From Ooceraea biroi (taxonomy: Eukaryota > Arthropoda > Insecta > Hymenoptera > Formicidae), in the NCBI RefSeq assembly GCF_003672135.1, contig NC_039517.1, positions 2,046,001 through 2,110,000 on the forward strand: a stretch of 64,000 bases of DNA. Direction: 5' to 3'. Positions 44,518 to 57,046 of this stretch are shown here, piece by piece. The notes beneath the pieces were generated by a model, which saw only the letters and a program-made list of their open reading frames with translations, was not told where the DNA came from and ran no database searches. The translations under genes were made by a program, and so were the position numbers. The first letter of the stretch is position 1, and every line of letters begins with the position of its first letter.

Positions 44518-47500
44518 GAAGAAGAGAAAAATGATCTCTTATTCAACGAGAGCCGGCCGATCTTTGAAAGTAAAATACCGTTTTCTTCGTGGCTTTTTCC
44601 ATACGTTGCATCCTTCGCGAGGATTATATGCGATCGCGGAGAGTCTAAGGCGAAAGACCCGTACGAGCCCTTGTTACTTATGTATCCACGAGAGCACAGG
44701 TCGCAACGATACATCAGCAGCCACGGAGATTGCCGTCCCCCTTAGCATCCCTTAGCGCACGTTCGCCAGCCTGGTGCAAGCTTGCCGAAATCGTTTCCAT
44801 TAAGGGGTGGGGCCGCGGCTTAATAAAGCACCGGTGAGAAACCCGAGACACGTGCGTGCGAAAGCTCTCCCCGCGGACTCGCGCGGGTAAAAGTAAAAGA
44901 GGCGGGCGGCGGCGGAAGAAACTTGCGAGGGTGGCTCGCCGACGCCGCCTCGAGGGTGACGGAGAGTTTTCGGTATCCCGTTACCTTCCCTTTCGGCGTG
45001 CCCTCGCAGCTAGGCAGCTCGAATTAAACGATCCCCGGGAGGAGTTCGTAACTTGTAACCAACGCGGGGGGTTGCGAAGGCAACTCGATCGAGATCTCGG
45101 CGAGCTGAGAGGGTGGATCCGCTCGCGAGGCTCGCCGGCTGTTATTAGCAACAGCGGTGACAGCGCCGTCATATGCGCTTAATGACGACTTCGGGGGTGA
45201 GTCTTGGGGAACATAGGGGGACAATGTGGATTAATGGATGTTAATTAAAATTTTAATGAGTGTTGGTATTTCCCGTTCAGTTCCTCGTTTTTTTTTCTTC
45301 TTGTATGTTGCGCGAATTAAACGGTCCGAGGATATATTATATATCTAGAGGGGATGGAGATCCCTTTTTGTTGGACAGTAACAGCGAAGGGTGCCGACTT
45401 TGTTTCTACACTTTCGCGGGACCTGCGAGCGAAACATGCCGCCCTCATCCGCCCTTCGAGCTCTCTATCGGATAATTGCGAGGTTCGTGACGGGAGTATC
45501 GAAGTTAGGGGATGAGCCGAACAAGATTGCCGAAATATCTTGACCTCGATTGTCCCCGTGCAAAATTCCTCGGGTTATAGAGAGAAAGCGACACGTGCGC
45601 CACGTGCTTCATTATTTTTTAATTTCGCTCAGAATATTTCAAATGTGAGGCTGCTGACCCTTTCTAATTAATTAATTAATTCTTTTTGTATAAAAATAAT
45701 TAAAAGCGATTGATCGCCAAAATCTATGTGACTATTTTAACGCAGATGATTTATTCAAATTATAAAATACATTCTTCCTTTTGTGTTCTCTTGAAAAATT
45801 TATCTCTATCAGAGCCAACCTTTCGTTTGTTCGCCCTATGAATAACAACTCTCGATTTCGTGCCGCGTCGTCCAGATGCCCGGACTGGATCGAATATGAA
45901 TCGGCGGTGCCTCCGACAACGACCTATCGAAATTTGAATCTGAATGGCCGGCCATTCGGGGCGCTCGACGCTCCTCGTGAGAGGTACAAAACTCGGCAAC
46001 ACGTTTCCAGGGGCGATGTAAATAATTGCGGACATTAAACCTTTATCCGCGACATTTTTCACGAAACGAATTTTTTTTCCACGAGGCGACCTTTGTGTTA
46101 AATTTTAATTCTTCGAAAAAAAGAGAATAGTCGCGGCGGAAGAAATAAATATCTGACGGTAGGGGAGGACAGAGAGCGGGTTAATAATCGTTTTCGGCGG
46201 AGTGCACGAGCCGGGCGTTATTGTGGAAAACAAAATGGACCCGGCCAATAACGACCGAAACAATTTCCACATAAAAATATAATAGGCAATTCCGACGTTC
46301 CGCCATTTCGATTTCCGAGTTCGGATTTATGCGGCGCGGTTCAATATTCCTGTAATTCCGCAGCTGGATTTCGACGCGCGGCTGTAACGGTGAGTTGTAA
46401 CACGCGCGCGATCTTTTTGTAATCTTGAATATCTCAGTTCTCTCTCTGAAAGAGAATGACGACGTTTTCATCCATCTTGCCTAGTCGATTATGTCAGGAA
46501 AAGAAGATCGACATGTTTCCAAATAATATTCAGGAAAAAGATTACGAAGAAACTATATTGCAATCCGATAAATGAAGCAGGTAATTATTATTAATAATTT
46601 ATCTCTTCAAGCTCGTATTTTCAATATTTAAAAAAAGTCGCCAGTGCTTGATAAAAATAATAAGTGGTCAAACATTGGCCACACATATAATCAGCCGACT
46701 CAGTCTCGGCATTTTTTGTCGTTTCTGGCCAAACGAAAAAATAAAGAAAGAGAATCGCTGAGATGGCATGAATCTCTCTCTCTCTCTCGCGGCTCGATGA
46801 TGTTACGTGGGAAGAGGCAGAGGAAAGGGGGACCACTTGCGGAAAATTCCCCCGGGAAAAGACCGCCGGGTGCAGACGTTATTTCTAGATCGCGAAAACT
46901 TTTAATAGCTTTCTGATAGCTTATTGGCCGAGCTTGTAAATAATTTCATATCTTATATCTCCCGCCTTCTATCCACCCCGACGATAGTTCACGCTACCGT
47001 TAACCTTTCGACGGGCACGAAGGGTCGAGATTTGTGCGAGGCGGCTCGCGAGACACGTTGATCGGTATCGCAAATATTGTATTCCGTACTTGCTCGCTTG
47101 CTTGTGCAAGTTAAAAATTTACCTCGGAAATAATAGTATCATTTATATTTAAATATCGACGATTTCTTTCCACCCTTAAGACATAACAATTGTTAAATCA
47201 TTATTAACGAATTATTATCGTTAACGAGTTTAATTTAGATTTCAAGATTCGGAGAAAAAATTATATAACATTTTTCTCATTTTCGATTGAATGTGTAATA
47301 CAGATAATTGCAATGTCATTTCTTCATGATTGCAAATTAACTAATATTGTATACCAGGTAGTCATCGTAACCGGAATCTCGCGATAACGTTGGCAGGAAT
47401 TTCTGCAAAAAAATTTCGGCTCGCGACACTCGACTCGTATCTTGTAAAATATCTCGCACGCAAGCGTTCCGTTGTGTCGCGCGACTTTGACACACATTTT

Positions 47501-48214
47501 GCGAGCATATTTTGCGACGATTTAAGCGCGGTTCATCGGCGTAGGCGCGCGAGACGGGCGATAATAAAGTCAGCCGTGGTCGCGAACAGCGTCGTGAAAA
47601 GGCGCGCGCGTAAATTCGTCGCGTTTAACGGTCCGTAAATCTGCGGAGGCATCGAGAAACGGCGCGGCACCTACGCGCTATAATTTCCGCGCGTAACGCA
47701 CCCGCGCGGGGGAAGTCCTCGCCCGTAAATAATGCGCCCGCGAGCGAGCGCATAAAAGCGCTCACGTCGCGACATCGGCGCCGGGCGCGTTTTAATCCCG
47801 ACGCCAGTGAACGCCAAAAGAACCCCTCCCCTCCCCCGTTATAACGCGGACATTTATTGATATTTACGCCCGTTTTCGGCGAGGCGCTCCTCCGCCGCTC
47901 CTCGTCGCGAATCCGGCAGGATTAAATCCGCCATACGATTCATAGAAATCTTAATCGAGAAGCCAAGACACCAAAAAGAGTAGATACTCCAACGAAACGT
48001 CTTCTCGGCCTTTTCGATTTTTCCCTTTGATATTTGGTCGCCAATTTTCAGCCGCGTGCAGTCGTACAAATTGCTTCGCGTGTATGCGAGAGAGAGAGAG
48101 AGGGAGAGCGATTTGTCTTTCCAATTCAGCGAAACGATTACTCTTGCCTGAACGATTACTCCTTGTTCTACTTTCGCGAGGTAATCCGCGCAAATCGATG
48201 TCGCGTACCAACCA
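44518..48214. other. Unique DNA, no gene recognised
   Basis: Mixed GC- and AT-rich DNA. There is an (ATTA)n patch at 45666-45682, a TC patch at 46771-46789, an AT-rich section at about 47085-47350 and an AG patch at 48090-48108. No convincing exon was found. Confidence 0.45.
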
Positions 48215-49092
48215 CCCGACTAGAAATTTATCCAGTGGTCCTGATCAGGTTGACCTTATTTTATTATCAGGTCCTGATAAGGCAAATTCACCAGGACCTG
48301 ATCAGTCATGTAACGCAGCACAATAGTTAGGTCCTTATCTGGATATCCTCATCAGGTTTATATCGGGTTGAATTATTAAATCCTTACTACCCAGACAGCA
48401 CCAAGTCGTCTAAAGGATTACTAAAACTTGATACTTTCGGTGAGTGTAAGAGTCCTTAGAACATATACTACTAGTATATGTTCTAAGTAAGAGTCCAAAA
48501 GAAGAGAAGAAAAGAGTATCGGATCGGTTTTCCAGATGGTTATTTGTAAGGTGCTAACCAAATGTTTCTAGCGAGAACGTCACGCCTGACCTGGCCATCT
48601 ATCGGTCGCTTGGTGAATCAGAGGCGGGAAACACACACTTGTGTTGATTTTTGTCTCTTATTGTTCCATAATCGAGTACATTGAAATGTATATGATATAA
48701 AAATAATCAATACTCGCAAATTAAGTAGAAATTACTATTCTTTCTACATTAAGTATATAACGTACATTATAATATGATAAACTACGTATGGTCCGATGTA
48801 GGACCGGATGTGGGAAACCTTTAGCTCTAAATTTTAAAAAATATCAGGATGAAGGAATAAGATCCTTAGTAGGTACTAATAATGTAACCCTCAACAAAAT
48901 TTGTACTTTGAAATATCAGGCATAACGTAAGAAGGTCCTAATATGTTCCTTATTATTTTAACCCTAAAAAGGTCATACATATTTGAACCTGATGAGGATA
49001 TTCTTAGGTATACCTTATTCAGGATTACCTTACGCCAACCACGTCAGGTCCTCATAACATATTAGGTAAACCTGACAACATTTCTAGTCGGG
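48215..49092. mobile_element. 878-bp non-autonomous element with central palindrome, copy 1
   Basis: The ends CCCGACTAGAAAT and ATTTCTAGTCGGG form 13-bp inverted repeats. Flanking dinucleotides CA (48213-48214) and CA (49093-49094) may be a 2-bp target duplication. The outer 150 bases on each side are packed with variants of CCTGATCAGG and AGGTCCT in both orientations. This resembles an array of subterminal transposase-binding sites. A 33-bp near-perfect palindrome lies at 48455-48487. No protein is encoded. It is the same length as copy 2 at 62636-63513, with about seven differences by eye, so the family was active recently. I cannot place the superfamily. Confidence 0.85.
48455..48487. repeat. 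33-bp palindrome inside the 878-bp element, copy 1
   Basis: Sixteen-base arms (CTTAGAACATATACTA and its complement) flank a single C. Confidence 0.9.
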
Positions 49093-52000
49093 CACGAGCA
49101 TAACGCGGATCGCCATCGCATCGCGCATACTGGACGAAAGAGTGAAGGACAGGATCTAAGTCAAACCCATCCGTTAGTCCTTATCCGTCCCTGTCGCTCG
49201 TCCCTCCTCCCCCCCCCCCTACCCGCGCGATATTAATCGGCCGCTCCGCACCGCTCGGCGCGTATCCCGTTTCCAGCCGCGCGAACAAATATCGCGCAGT
49301 CGTTTGCGCCGGTGTGGTCCAGCGGCTTGAAACCGAGCCTGACCGGCCTCGAGATGGGTGAAGCGAGCCGCGAGGAAGAAGAGGAACACGCGCGTAGCAC
49401 ACTACGAGCGCCGCGGGGAGGCTGCGGGGGGGGGGAGGGGGAAGGAACTTTTGCAGGGCGGAGGGAAGATTAACATAGAGATGAGGTCGCCCCGAGTCTT
49501 TTCCGCGAGAGTTATGTTCTCTCATGATCCTCGACGTCCCTTCTCGCTCCCTCCCGCCACTCGCTCTTCCACCCGCGACCACCCCGTATACAATCGTATA
49601 CGCTCGCGCGCGCCTGTGTGTGTGTGTGTGTGTGTGTGTCTATACACGTGTACGGAGATTGTATCGATTCCAAGCGGACACCGGAAATGCGAATTATGAG
49701 CGACGGCGGATTTTCAGGCATTTCCGACAATCGAGAATCGGCGAGAGAGGCATTCAGCGGGTCTCCGCAGATTAATGTCGACATCCTCACTTTTGCGGAA
49801 TCTCGTAGTTCGCGATTTCGCCAGTGAGGCACTTCATTTATTCGAGAATTAAGAGAAAAACGACGGTGGGATTCGCGAGGAAGCAGATTCGGAACGGTCA
49901 AAGGAACGAGTTCTCGATGGGACATGTGGTGGTGCACACGTATATGTGTGTTTACGAGATGTTACCTGCGGGATGCAGCGCGCAGAGATGAAACACCCGC
50001 ACGTATATGTGTGTTTGTGCGTGTATGTACAAGGTAGCTACATTACGTTGCATAAACCGTTAGCTCATGAAACGCCGTCATATTCCCCTCATCGCGGCCA
50101 CGTTACGGAGTTATGTTTAGGTAAAACGGACTCGAAGGGTTGATACAATCTTCATAAGTGCGGGACGTCCGAAAGAGAACGCGCAAGCCGGATGCCAGCG
50201 GATAAACGAACGGGAAATGCATAAAATTCACGAACAGATGCGGAGAAATAAAGTTGTCTAGTCGTGATACGCGACGCGAGTCAATGGGAGTCCCCCTCCA
50301 TCCCCGTTATCGTTTTATCGAAGAGCATTATAACGAGCGCGAGAACGCGCTTGGAGATGTAACAATTAAATCAATTACCGACAGAAATTATAATTCTGTT
50401 ATGAAATTGCGCGGTATTTTTAATTGCGCGGATGAAAATTTAATATGAGACAGGGAACGTCACGCGTGCGTAACTTAACGTTTTGCAAACTGCATCCTCT
50501 ATATGATGAATAATACATTAATTGTTTAAATAATTAATTATTAATTATCTCGTGCGGGCGCACGGAGGGACAGCAATGCGCTGCTGTCAGCCGGGATAAA
50601 ATTCTGCAAAATAACTCGCGAAAGAGATGCGAGCGTAACGATAACTCTAATAATAATAATTCGCGATTCAAAGGTCCGCGTTATCAAATCGTCAAATTAA
50701 CTGCCTCTGTCGGATTTATGATTCCATAATGTTAATGTATAAACGATGCAGCTCGCGCAGCGGGACAAACTTGCCTCCTCGATGGAATTTTGCCTTTAAC
50801 GCGCACTGAAACTGCCGATTTACACGACGAATTAATTGCCATTAATCCTTTTAATTGGAAAAATTTTAAACAGAAAATCGCTGTGAGACGAAAATTTTTA
50901 TAACGTGCCTCTCTCTCTCTCTCTTTCTCTTTTTCTCTTTCTCTCTCTTCCCCTCGCATTGCGTTAAACGAATCCCTCGAGATCCGACGGAGAGCCACGC
51001 AGCTCGATCTGTAAATTTTACACCCTCACGCGACCCTCATTATCGTCGGCGTTTCCGCATTTGTTCGACACGGGGCTCCTTATCCCACCGTGAATTCCGC
51101 AAGAGGATGGTATGCGGCGTGCTCATCGGGTCTTTGTGAAACGTCGCCCCTGTCCACCCTCGTTTATCCCCATCCCCGAAGTTGCCCCGGAATAGTACAC
51201 GCGTGATTGTATCATTGCTGATTGCATTACCGTTCCGCCGGCTGTTTGCAAACTGCAGTAATAACCCGTACCGTGGTGCATTAGCTATACAGCAACGAGA
51301 AATCCCCCCCTCTCTCTCTATCTATCTCTATCTCTATCGCTCTCACTCTCACTCCCTTTCCATCCTCGCCTCGGCGCGGTCCCTCTTCCGCATTAGCGCG
51401 GCTCGTATCACTTAACCAGGAGATACGAGTCGAGCGAGCGGGGCTAATGCTGAAATAATGTGACAACTGGTCGCCTGCCTCGTTTCGCGCTACCGCATAC
51501 GGAAAACGGTGGTAACGCACGGAGACGCGTTACGCCGCGGAAAATCAAGCCACTCCTTCTTTTTAAGAAAGAGAAATGGGGATCGCGTTCTCCGTCTGTT
51601 CGATGTGCAAGACATGCTGCTCACATGTAAGCGGAATGCCCGCGATAATTATTATTTGTTGCATATTGTATTTCCTGAAATAGTCGTTTTGCACGTACCA
51701 CTTGCGGAGATTCCTCCTTCTCCGGCTTTAAAGCTCGATAAAGTAAAAGCACGAACCGCACGAAGGGCAGTCGCGAGTTCCGTTTCTCTCGCAGTTGGGA
51801 TTCCCGATATCGATACGCAAACATGAGAAACATTCTCGCTCATCGAGAGAAAGAGAGAAAAGAGTAAGTCACGAGTTTCCCACATTTTGCTCTGAAAACG
51901 CTTCAGCCGCGAAAGCGGTGAGCGGAGAAAAATGAGTGAGCGAGCTTCTTCGGAGCGGAATTATTCGCGCGTCGTTTCGGCGATTCCCGAGGAATCCTCG

Positions 52001-52540
52001 TTCTCGCCCCGTGCACCCCCGGATTTCTTTACCGTGCATCCGCTAATGACTGTATTTGCCCAATTACCGGCGGCGGAGGGTTCACTCGTTATTTCGGCGG
52101 ACGAGCGAGATTAACGCCGCTTCTCGGTTCGGTTTCCGCGAGCTTCTCGCACGTCTCAGCTTCGCCCTTTCTCTCTCGCGCGCGCGATGTCCCAGTAAAA
52201 TCGACAGGGGCTCCAATAAAAGTTTGTTTCGTGTGTCTTCGACGACACAGGCCGAGTTAACGTCCAATTAAAGGAGTTCCTCATTAGTGCAGCGAGCGAG
52301 CACGACGACGATGACGACGAAGGCGGCGGTTATCCTCTCTCTTGAGATATTCGTTGGCATCTATTGACTCTCTCACAATTCGTATCTGGAGTTGGTAGTC
52401 AAAATTCTCCCCGAGATATCCCCGCATTGCGTCTTTCAACGAATTTGCGAACGAATTGAAGAGTGCAAGAATTAATAAAAAAGATGATAGATATTCTAAT
52501 ATTTTTCAAATTCGCGTTTATGCGTTTGTATATAAGGATG
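49093..52540. other. Unique DNA, no gene recognised
   Basis: A (TG)n microsatellite lies at 49615-49639. The word CACGTATATGTGTGTTT occurs twice (about 49937-49953 and 50000-50016). A (CT)n stretch lies at about 50909-50948 and a (TCTA/TCTC) patch at 51311-51351. Frames on both strands lack recognisable content. Confidence 0.45.
49615..49639. repeat. (TG)n microsatellite
   Basis: About twelve uninterrupted TG units. Confidence 0.9.
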
Positions 52541-52542
52541 TA

Positions 52543-53880
52543 CAGGGTGACAATTATTGTTTAGACAAACAAACAGTTTTATTTAAAGGGAACGATAAGA
52601 GATAGAAAGATACAACTTCTCAATTGTTTACTTGAAATAAAAGGCAATCAATTGATGAGGTTTTCGAAGTGACTGCCTTCGGAGGCGATGACATGACGAA
52701 GACGCATGATAAAGTTATCGATGACCTTCGGCAAAATATCACTATGGAGGCTATCAAAAGCGTTAACAATGGCTGTTTTGAGGTCATCAGTTGTTTTTGG
52801 GGCCTCGTAATAGACCTTATCTTTAATGTAGCCCCAAAGAAAAAAATCAAGCGGACTCAAGTCCGGGGAGTATGGAGGCCAGTGCATGCTGTCGGGATAG
52901 TGATTTGGGTAGCCTAAGGCTATGACATTTGTTTTGAATGTCGAAAAGAGCGTATCAAAAACAACCCGCGTTCTGTGAGTGGGTGCTCCATCCTGTTGGA
53001 ACCAATAATCCCAACCATACCTAATTCTTGAATCTTCGGGACAAATTCCTCTTGAAGAAGAGCTTTGTATCGAGCTGTAGTCACAGTTCCTTTAATAAAA
53101 AATGGACCGAGAATCATTTGACCACATAAGGCAGCCCAAACTGTGACTTTTTGAGGGTGAAGAGATTTTGTTATTGAGAATTGTGGTTTCTCTGAGCCCC
53201 AAAAACGGTAATTCTGGCGATTGACATAGCCATCCAGCCAGAAATGGGCCTCGTCACTGAACCAAATAAAGTTGGGATCGATCTGGCCATTATCATATTG
53301 GTCAATGAATGTGTTGGCGAAGTCCAGTCTTTGAGTTATTGAAGCTTCGTTGAGGTGCTGCATTGTCTGGATTTTGTATGGAAACAAAGACAAGTCCTTT
53401 TTCATGATTTTTCTTGCAGTCTCTCTGCTCACTTCGAGCTGGCTGGCTAATTGACGGCAGGATGTTGATGGACTCTCGTCGATTATGGCTCGGGCTCTCT
53501 CGATAGTTTCTTCTGTCCTTGCAGTAACTTTTGGCCCAACATTTCCCTTATAGGCATCAAGGACAGAACCAGTTTCTTCAAATTTGTGTATTAAATTGAT
53601 GATTGTACTCCGAGATGGTTTTGGCCGGTTCTTCAATGCTATGGACCACTTGCGAAGCAATTCTGTGATGTTTTCACCTACTTTATAATAAGTTTTCACG
53701 AGAAAAATGCGGTCTTCAATCGAATATTGCTGTTTGCACGCCATAGTGTAAATAAAGCCAAACTCTGTCTATTGTTTACCTTTTGTATGACTATCTCACT
53801 GGCAGACTAGCAGCGCACCCACACAACTTCTGCTCGCGAAATTCAACTTTTTCTCTGCCTAAACAATACTTGTCACCCTG
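52543..53880 (-). mobile_element. Nearly intact Tc1/mariner-superfamily transposon
   Basis: The terminal inverted repeats of about 24 bp start CAGGGTGACAATTATTGTTT on the left and CAGGGTGACAAGTATTGTTT on the complement of the right. They are flanked by TA (52541-52542 and 53881-53882). The 1338-bp element is filled by one transposase gene on the minus strand that carries a single frameshift. The ends and protein are clearly different from the two DD34D mariner copies in this window. Confidence 0.95.
52648..53744 (-). pseudogene. Tc1/mariner-type transposase with one frameshift
   Basis: ATG at 53744 (minus) starts MACKQQYSIEDRIFLVKTYY. A paired helix-turn-helix region follows (residues about 1-120, with RSTIINLIHKFEETGSV and SCRQLASQLEVSRETARKI). 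The first catalytic aspartate is in WFSDEAHFWLDGYV (about residue 165). After residue about 245 the frame breaks near 53012, where one base appears lost. The next frame gives YWFQQDGAPTH with the second aspartate, then WPPYSPDLSPLDFFLWGYIK with the third. I count 47 residues between these last two, against 34 in mariner and 41 in rosa-type families. The gene ends at 52648 after GSHFENLIN. A single lesion in about 360 codons implies a young copy. Confidence 0.9.
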
Positions 53881-55155
53881 TATATAAAGATAATAACAGT
53901 TTGGCACGTCAAGCGCTACTTGAGAAAAATAATAGTCTTTACTCCGGAATCTGATTGCAGATCTCACAGTTTTCAAGTTACAATCGTTGTTCAAGTTACA
54001 GTTATCGTACGCATCAATGTGCACGGTAAATCTCGTAGACGGTTAGATTGCATCGGGGGGGTAGCGAATAATAATTTACGCAAAGTTGCATCAGCTCGGC
54101 TCCAGGATCCGTTTAATTTATTTACAGCTGAATTCTTAGCGAATTACAACGGGCGATCCTCTTTTTCGCCGTGCCGACGGAGAATCCGACAGATTAAAAA
54201 GTTCAAGGGAGGGAACAATCCTCACTCTCTCCGATAGAAACATGATTAAGTCCAGATACAATTCGCCTCGCCCGGCAGACTTATTGCTGCGAGGGTGAGA
54301 ACAGTTGGGTAGATCCTCCGAATTTCCGGCCGCGAGAGAGCAAATGCATCACGCTCGAATTCGCTCGAATCTTTTTCCTGAGAATCTTGCAAAGGTTCCA
54401 TGCTTAATTTTAAAAAATGAAGACAACTCTACTGCTTGATAGATTTATCTTGATGAAAGCGTGACAGACAGATGGTCAGGCTATCGAGCCTGACGCTCGA
54501 TAACGTTACACGTCGCGCCGCTAAATCGCTCGATGATTTGCTAAAGAGGAAATTATGCAGTTCGCGTTTGACGTTCATCGCGAGTACTCGACGACCGTCG
54601 AGAGTGCCGAGAGAACTCGATAAATCGGCCCTTGAGACCGTCTCTCTTCGAAGCCAAACCGTCGTCCACTTATCTCCCCGGAAGAATGCGCATTGCTGGG
54701 AAGGGATGCCCGACGGATTTTGCCCTCTCCCTCCACCGGAACTTGCTTTTTTGAGACGATAACGCAGCCGAAATTTAACCAGGGCAAAACTGGATTAACG
54801 CAGCAACTTACTTTCTCTCTCTCTCTCTCTTTCCCTTTGCCACCCTCTCCCTTTTCCCCGCGACGTTTTCAGCGGCGTTCGAGGTTAGTTCCGAGGCTAA
54901 TCTGATTACTTAACGTCGGAACTTAACAAGAGCGCCGACGAAGTTTCCTGGATGTTGCCCGCGCCCATCCTGCGCCTTTCCGCCCCGCCAGAACTCCCTC
55001 CCCTTTCTCCGGCCCCCCGCGGGATTAAAATGACTTAATTTAAACTTCGTAACGCCGACACGGACGCCGCGCAAAACGACAATCCAGCGATTTTATCCCT
55101 GGCAAAGCCACCCCCGCGCCACCATCCGCATTTAACGCAGGCTAATTCGACCCCC

Positions 55156-55164
55156 TATATAAAG
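55156..55164 (+). promoter_or_regulatory. Possible TATA box
   Basis: TATATAAAG sits in otherwise GC-rich DNA, with a pyrimidine-rich stretch (CTCCACCTTCTCGCCGCTTC) about 30 bases downstream where a start site would be. No gene can be tied to it, so this is only a candidate. Confidence 0.25.
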
Positions 55165-55582
55165 CAGCATAAAGAGGAGATCCGCTCCACCTTCTCGCCG
55201 CTTCTTCTTGCCGCTGCTTCTCCAAGTGATTACGAGAGCCTCGCTGCCTGGAGAACGCCGCTTGCCTTCTCCGGTTTCGTCTCGGATACAGAAATCCTCT
55301 CGGGAAACATCGCGACCGCCTCTACCTCATGATTTTGAGGCAACGCTTAAATCGTTCATCCGCGGATTATTACCTTGCGTATTCTTTAATAACAATGCTA
55401 TCAGAATGACACCCGTCCGCATTCTCATCCGTGTTAACTTTCGACATCCCACGCTTTCGTTTCTTGTTTCTCTCACTTTTATTGCCTTGGCAATCATCAC
55501 GATAAAAATTACACAGAAAATTACGATGGACGTCACTTATTTCTGTCTGAGTGTAATCATTGTTACATATCAAGAGAAACAA

Positions 55583-55609
<27 letters not shown>
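55583..55609. repeat. (AG)n microsatellite
   Basis: About thirteen uninterrupted AG units. Confidence 0.9.
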
Positions 55610-55613
<4 letters not shown>

Positions 55614-56273
55614 AACTGAAAGAGAGAGGCGGACGTATCGCGGAAAAACCGGAAGCAGCCGAAATGGAGCGCGGTGTCACGCGGTGATCATAATTCCCCG
55701 TTCCCGCTTGACTCTTGCTTGTGCAGGAGAAGAGCGCGGGGAGAAATATGCCCGGCCTGCCAAGCCGGAGAGCTCGCGTTGGAGGAAATGATAAATACCG
55801 TGGTGCACGTGTGTATGCGTGTGTATGCGCACCCACGCGTGCATGTATACGTGACCGGGTCAGTTGGGGATTTTTCGGGGATGGCAAAAGGGGGTGTCGC
55901 ATCCGCGGGGCGACATCAGGCTTTATCGTGACAAATGGCCGCGGGACGAAAATTTGCCTAATTAAAACGTAGCGCGCGGTCAACACAGCCGCGTGCATGG
56001 TGGCATACGGGAAAAGGGATTAATCCCCCCGCGCGTCACCGTACGGCGGAATTTAACCCTTACCCGCGCAACACCCGGATCAACGTATTTTTATTTTAAC
56101 AGGGACCAATGACGGAGAGGGAGAGAGGGAGGAAAAAAAGAGAAAGAGAATGAAACGGAGATTACCAGATTCAATTTACTCGTTTGTTCATTGACTTTAA
56201 CCGCTACACCTCGCCCTTCCTTTCCTGCGAAAAATGCATTCGTTCACCTAACCATCTATCAATCGAGAACATT

Positions 56274-56454
56274 TGTAAGAGGCGAAAAATAACTAGGAGA
56301 TGCCTTAGATTTGAACTCGAACTCTCCGGGATCCCTGGTTCACACGCCTAGGTCTTAGGCTGTACGGCCAATACTCCTACTGTTGTGATCAACTTGTTTT
56401 CATTCCGATCCTCTATACGACCTGTCAGTCTCGACTATTTTTCCAGATCTTACA
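56274..56454. repeat. LTR 1 of concatemer 2
   Basis: 181 bp. It lacks one base near its start (GAGATGCC against GAGACTGCC in the others). Confidence 0.85.
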
Positions 56455-56864
56455 GCTTGGCCAGCCTGACATTACATTCGTCCTCGAATGTCTCCAAATC
56501 GTCGGTTCACTCCACTTGAGTCCCTCCCAACCTCCATTTTTGGTTCACTCTTCTGAGTCCCTCCCAACCTCCATGTTGGTTCACTCCTCTGAGTCCTTCC
56601 CAATCTCCATGTTGGTTCACTCCTCTGAGTCCTTCCCAATCTCCATGTTGGTTCACTCCTCTGAGTCCTTCCCAATCTCCATGTTGGTTCACTCCTCTGA
56701 GTCCTTCCCAATCTCCATGTTGGTTCACTCCTCTGAGTCCGTCCCGACCTCCATGTTCAGGCTTCACTACCGGCCAGCTGCTTCTCAACTTCCTCCTCTC
56801 CGAGGGGTAGCGGATGAATCTCAACTGTCTTCGAGGGGTAGCGGATTTTATCCCACTTCTGAAT
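56455..56864. repeat. Internal segment 1 of concatemer 2 (410 bp)
   Basis: The minisatellite at 56504-56757 has seven units, the highest count. The extra AATCTCAACTGTCTTCGAGG block lies at about 56817-56836. It starts GCTTGGCCAGCC, so a TGG lies three bases after the LTR. Confidence 0.85.
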
Positions 56865-57046
56865 TGTAAGAGGCGAAAAATAACTAGGAGACTGCCTTAG
56901 ATTTGAACTCGAACTCTCCGGGATCCCTGGTTCACACACCTAGGTCTTAGGTTGTACGGCCAATACTCCTACTGTTGTGATCAACTTGTTTTCATTCCGA
57001 TCCTCTATACGACCTGTCAGTCTCGACTATTTTTCCAGATCTTACA
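56865..57046. repeat. LTR 2 of concatemer 2
   Basis: 182 bp. It shares ACACACCTAGG and TTAGGTTG variants with LTR 3. Confidence 0.85.

Larger units (their letters stand above)
53883..56269. other. Unique DNA, no gene recognised
   Basis: A (TC)n patch lies at 54813-54831, TATATAAAG at 55156-55164, and an (AG)n run at 55583-55609. Frames are short or compositional. The 55.14-55.22 kb stretch could be a promoter, as noted separately. Confidence 0.45.

Noticed and set aside
56504..56757. Regular 36-bp repeats as a CRISPR array
   Set aside because: The repeats are directly adjacent with no unique spacers, and the DNA is eukaryotic.
56516..56869. Open frames with 12-residue repeats (HSSESFPIS or HGDWEGLRGVNQ type) as a repeat protein gene
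   Set aside because: They come from the 36-bp minisatellite, are open on both strands, and are cut by stops in other units, with no start or codon bias. They are a by-product of repeat length.
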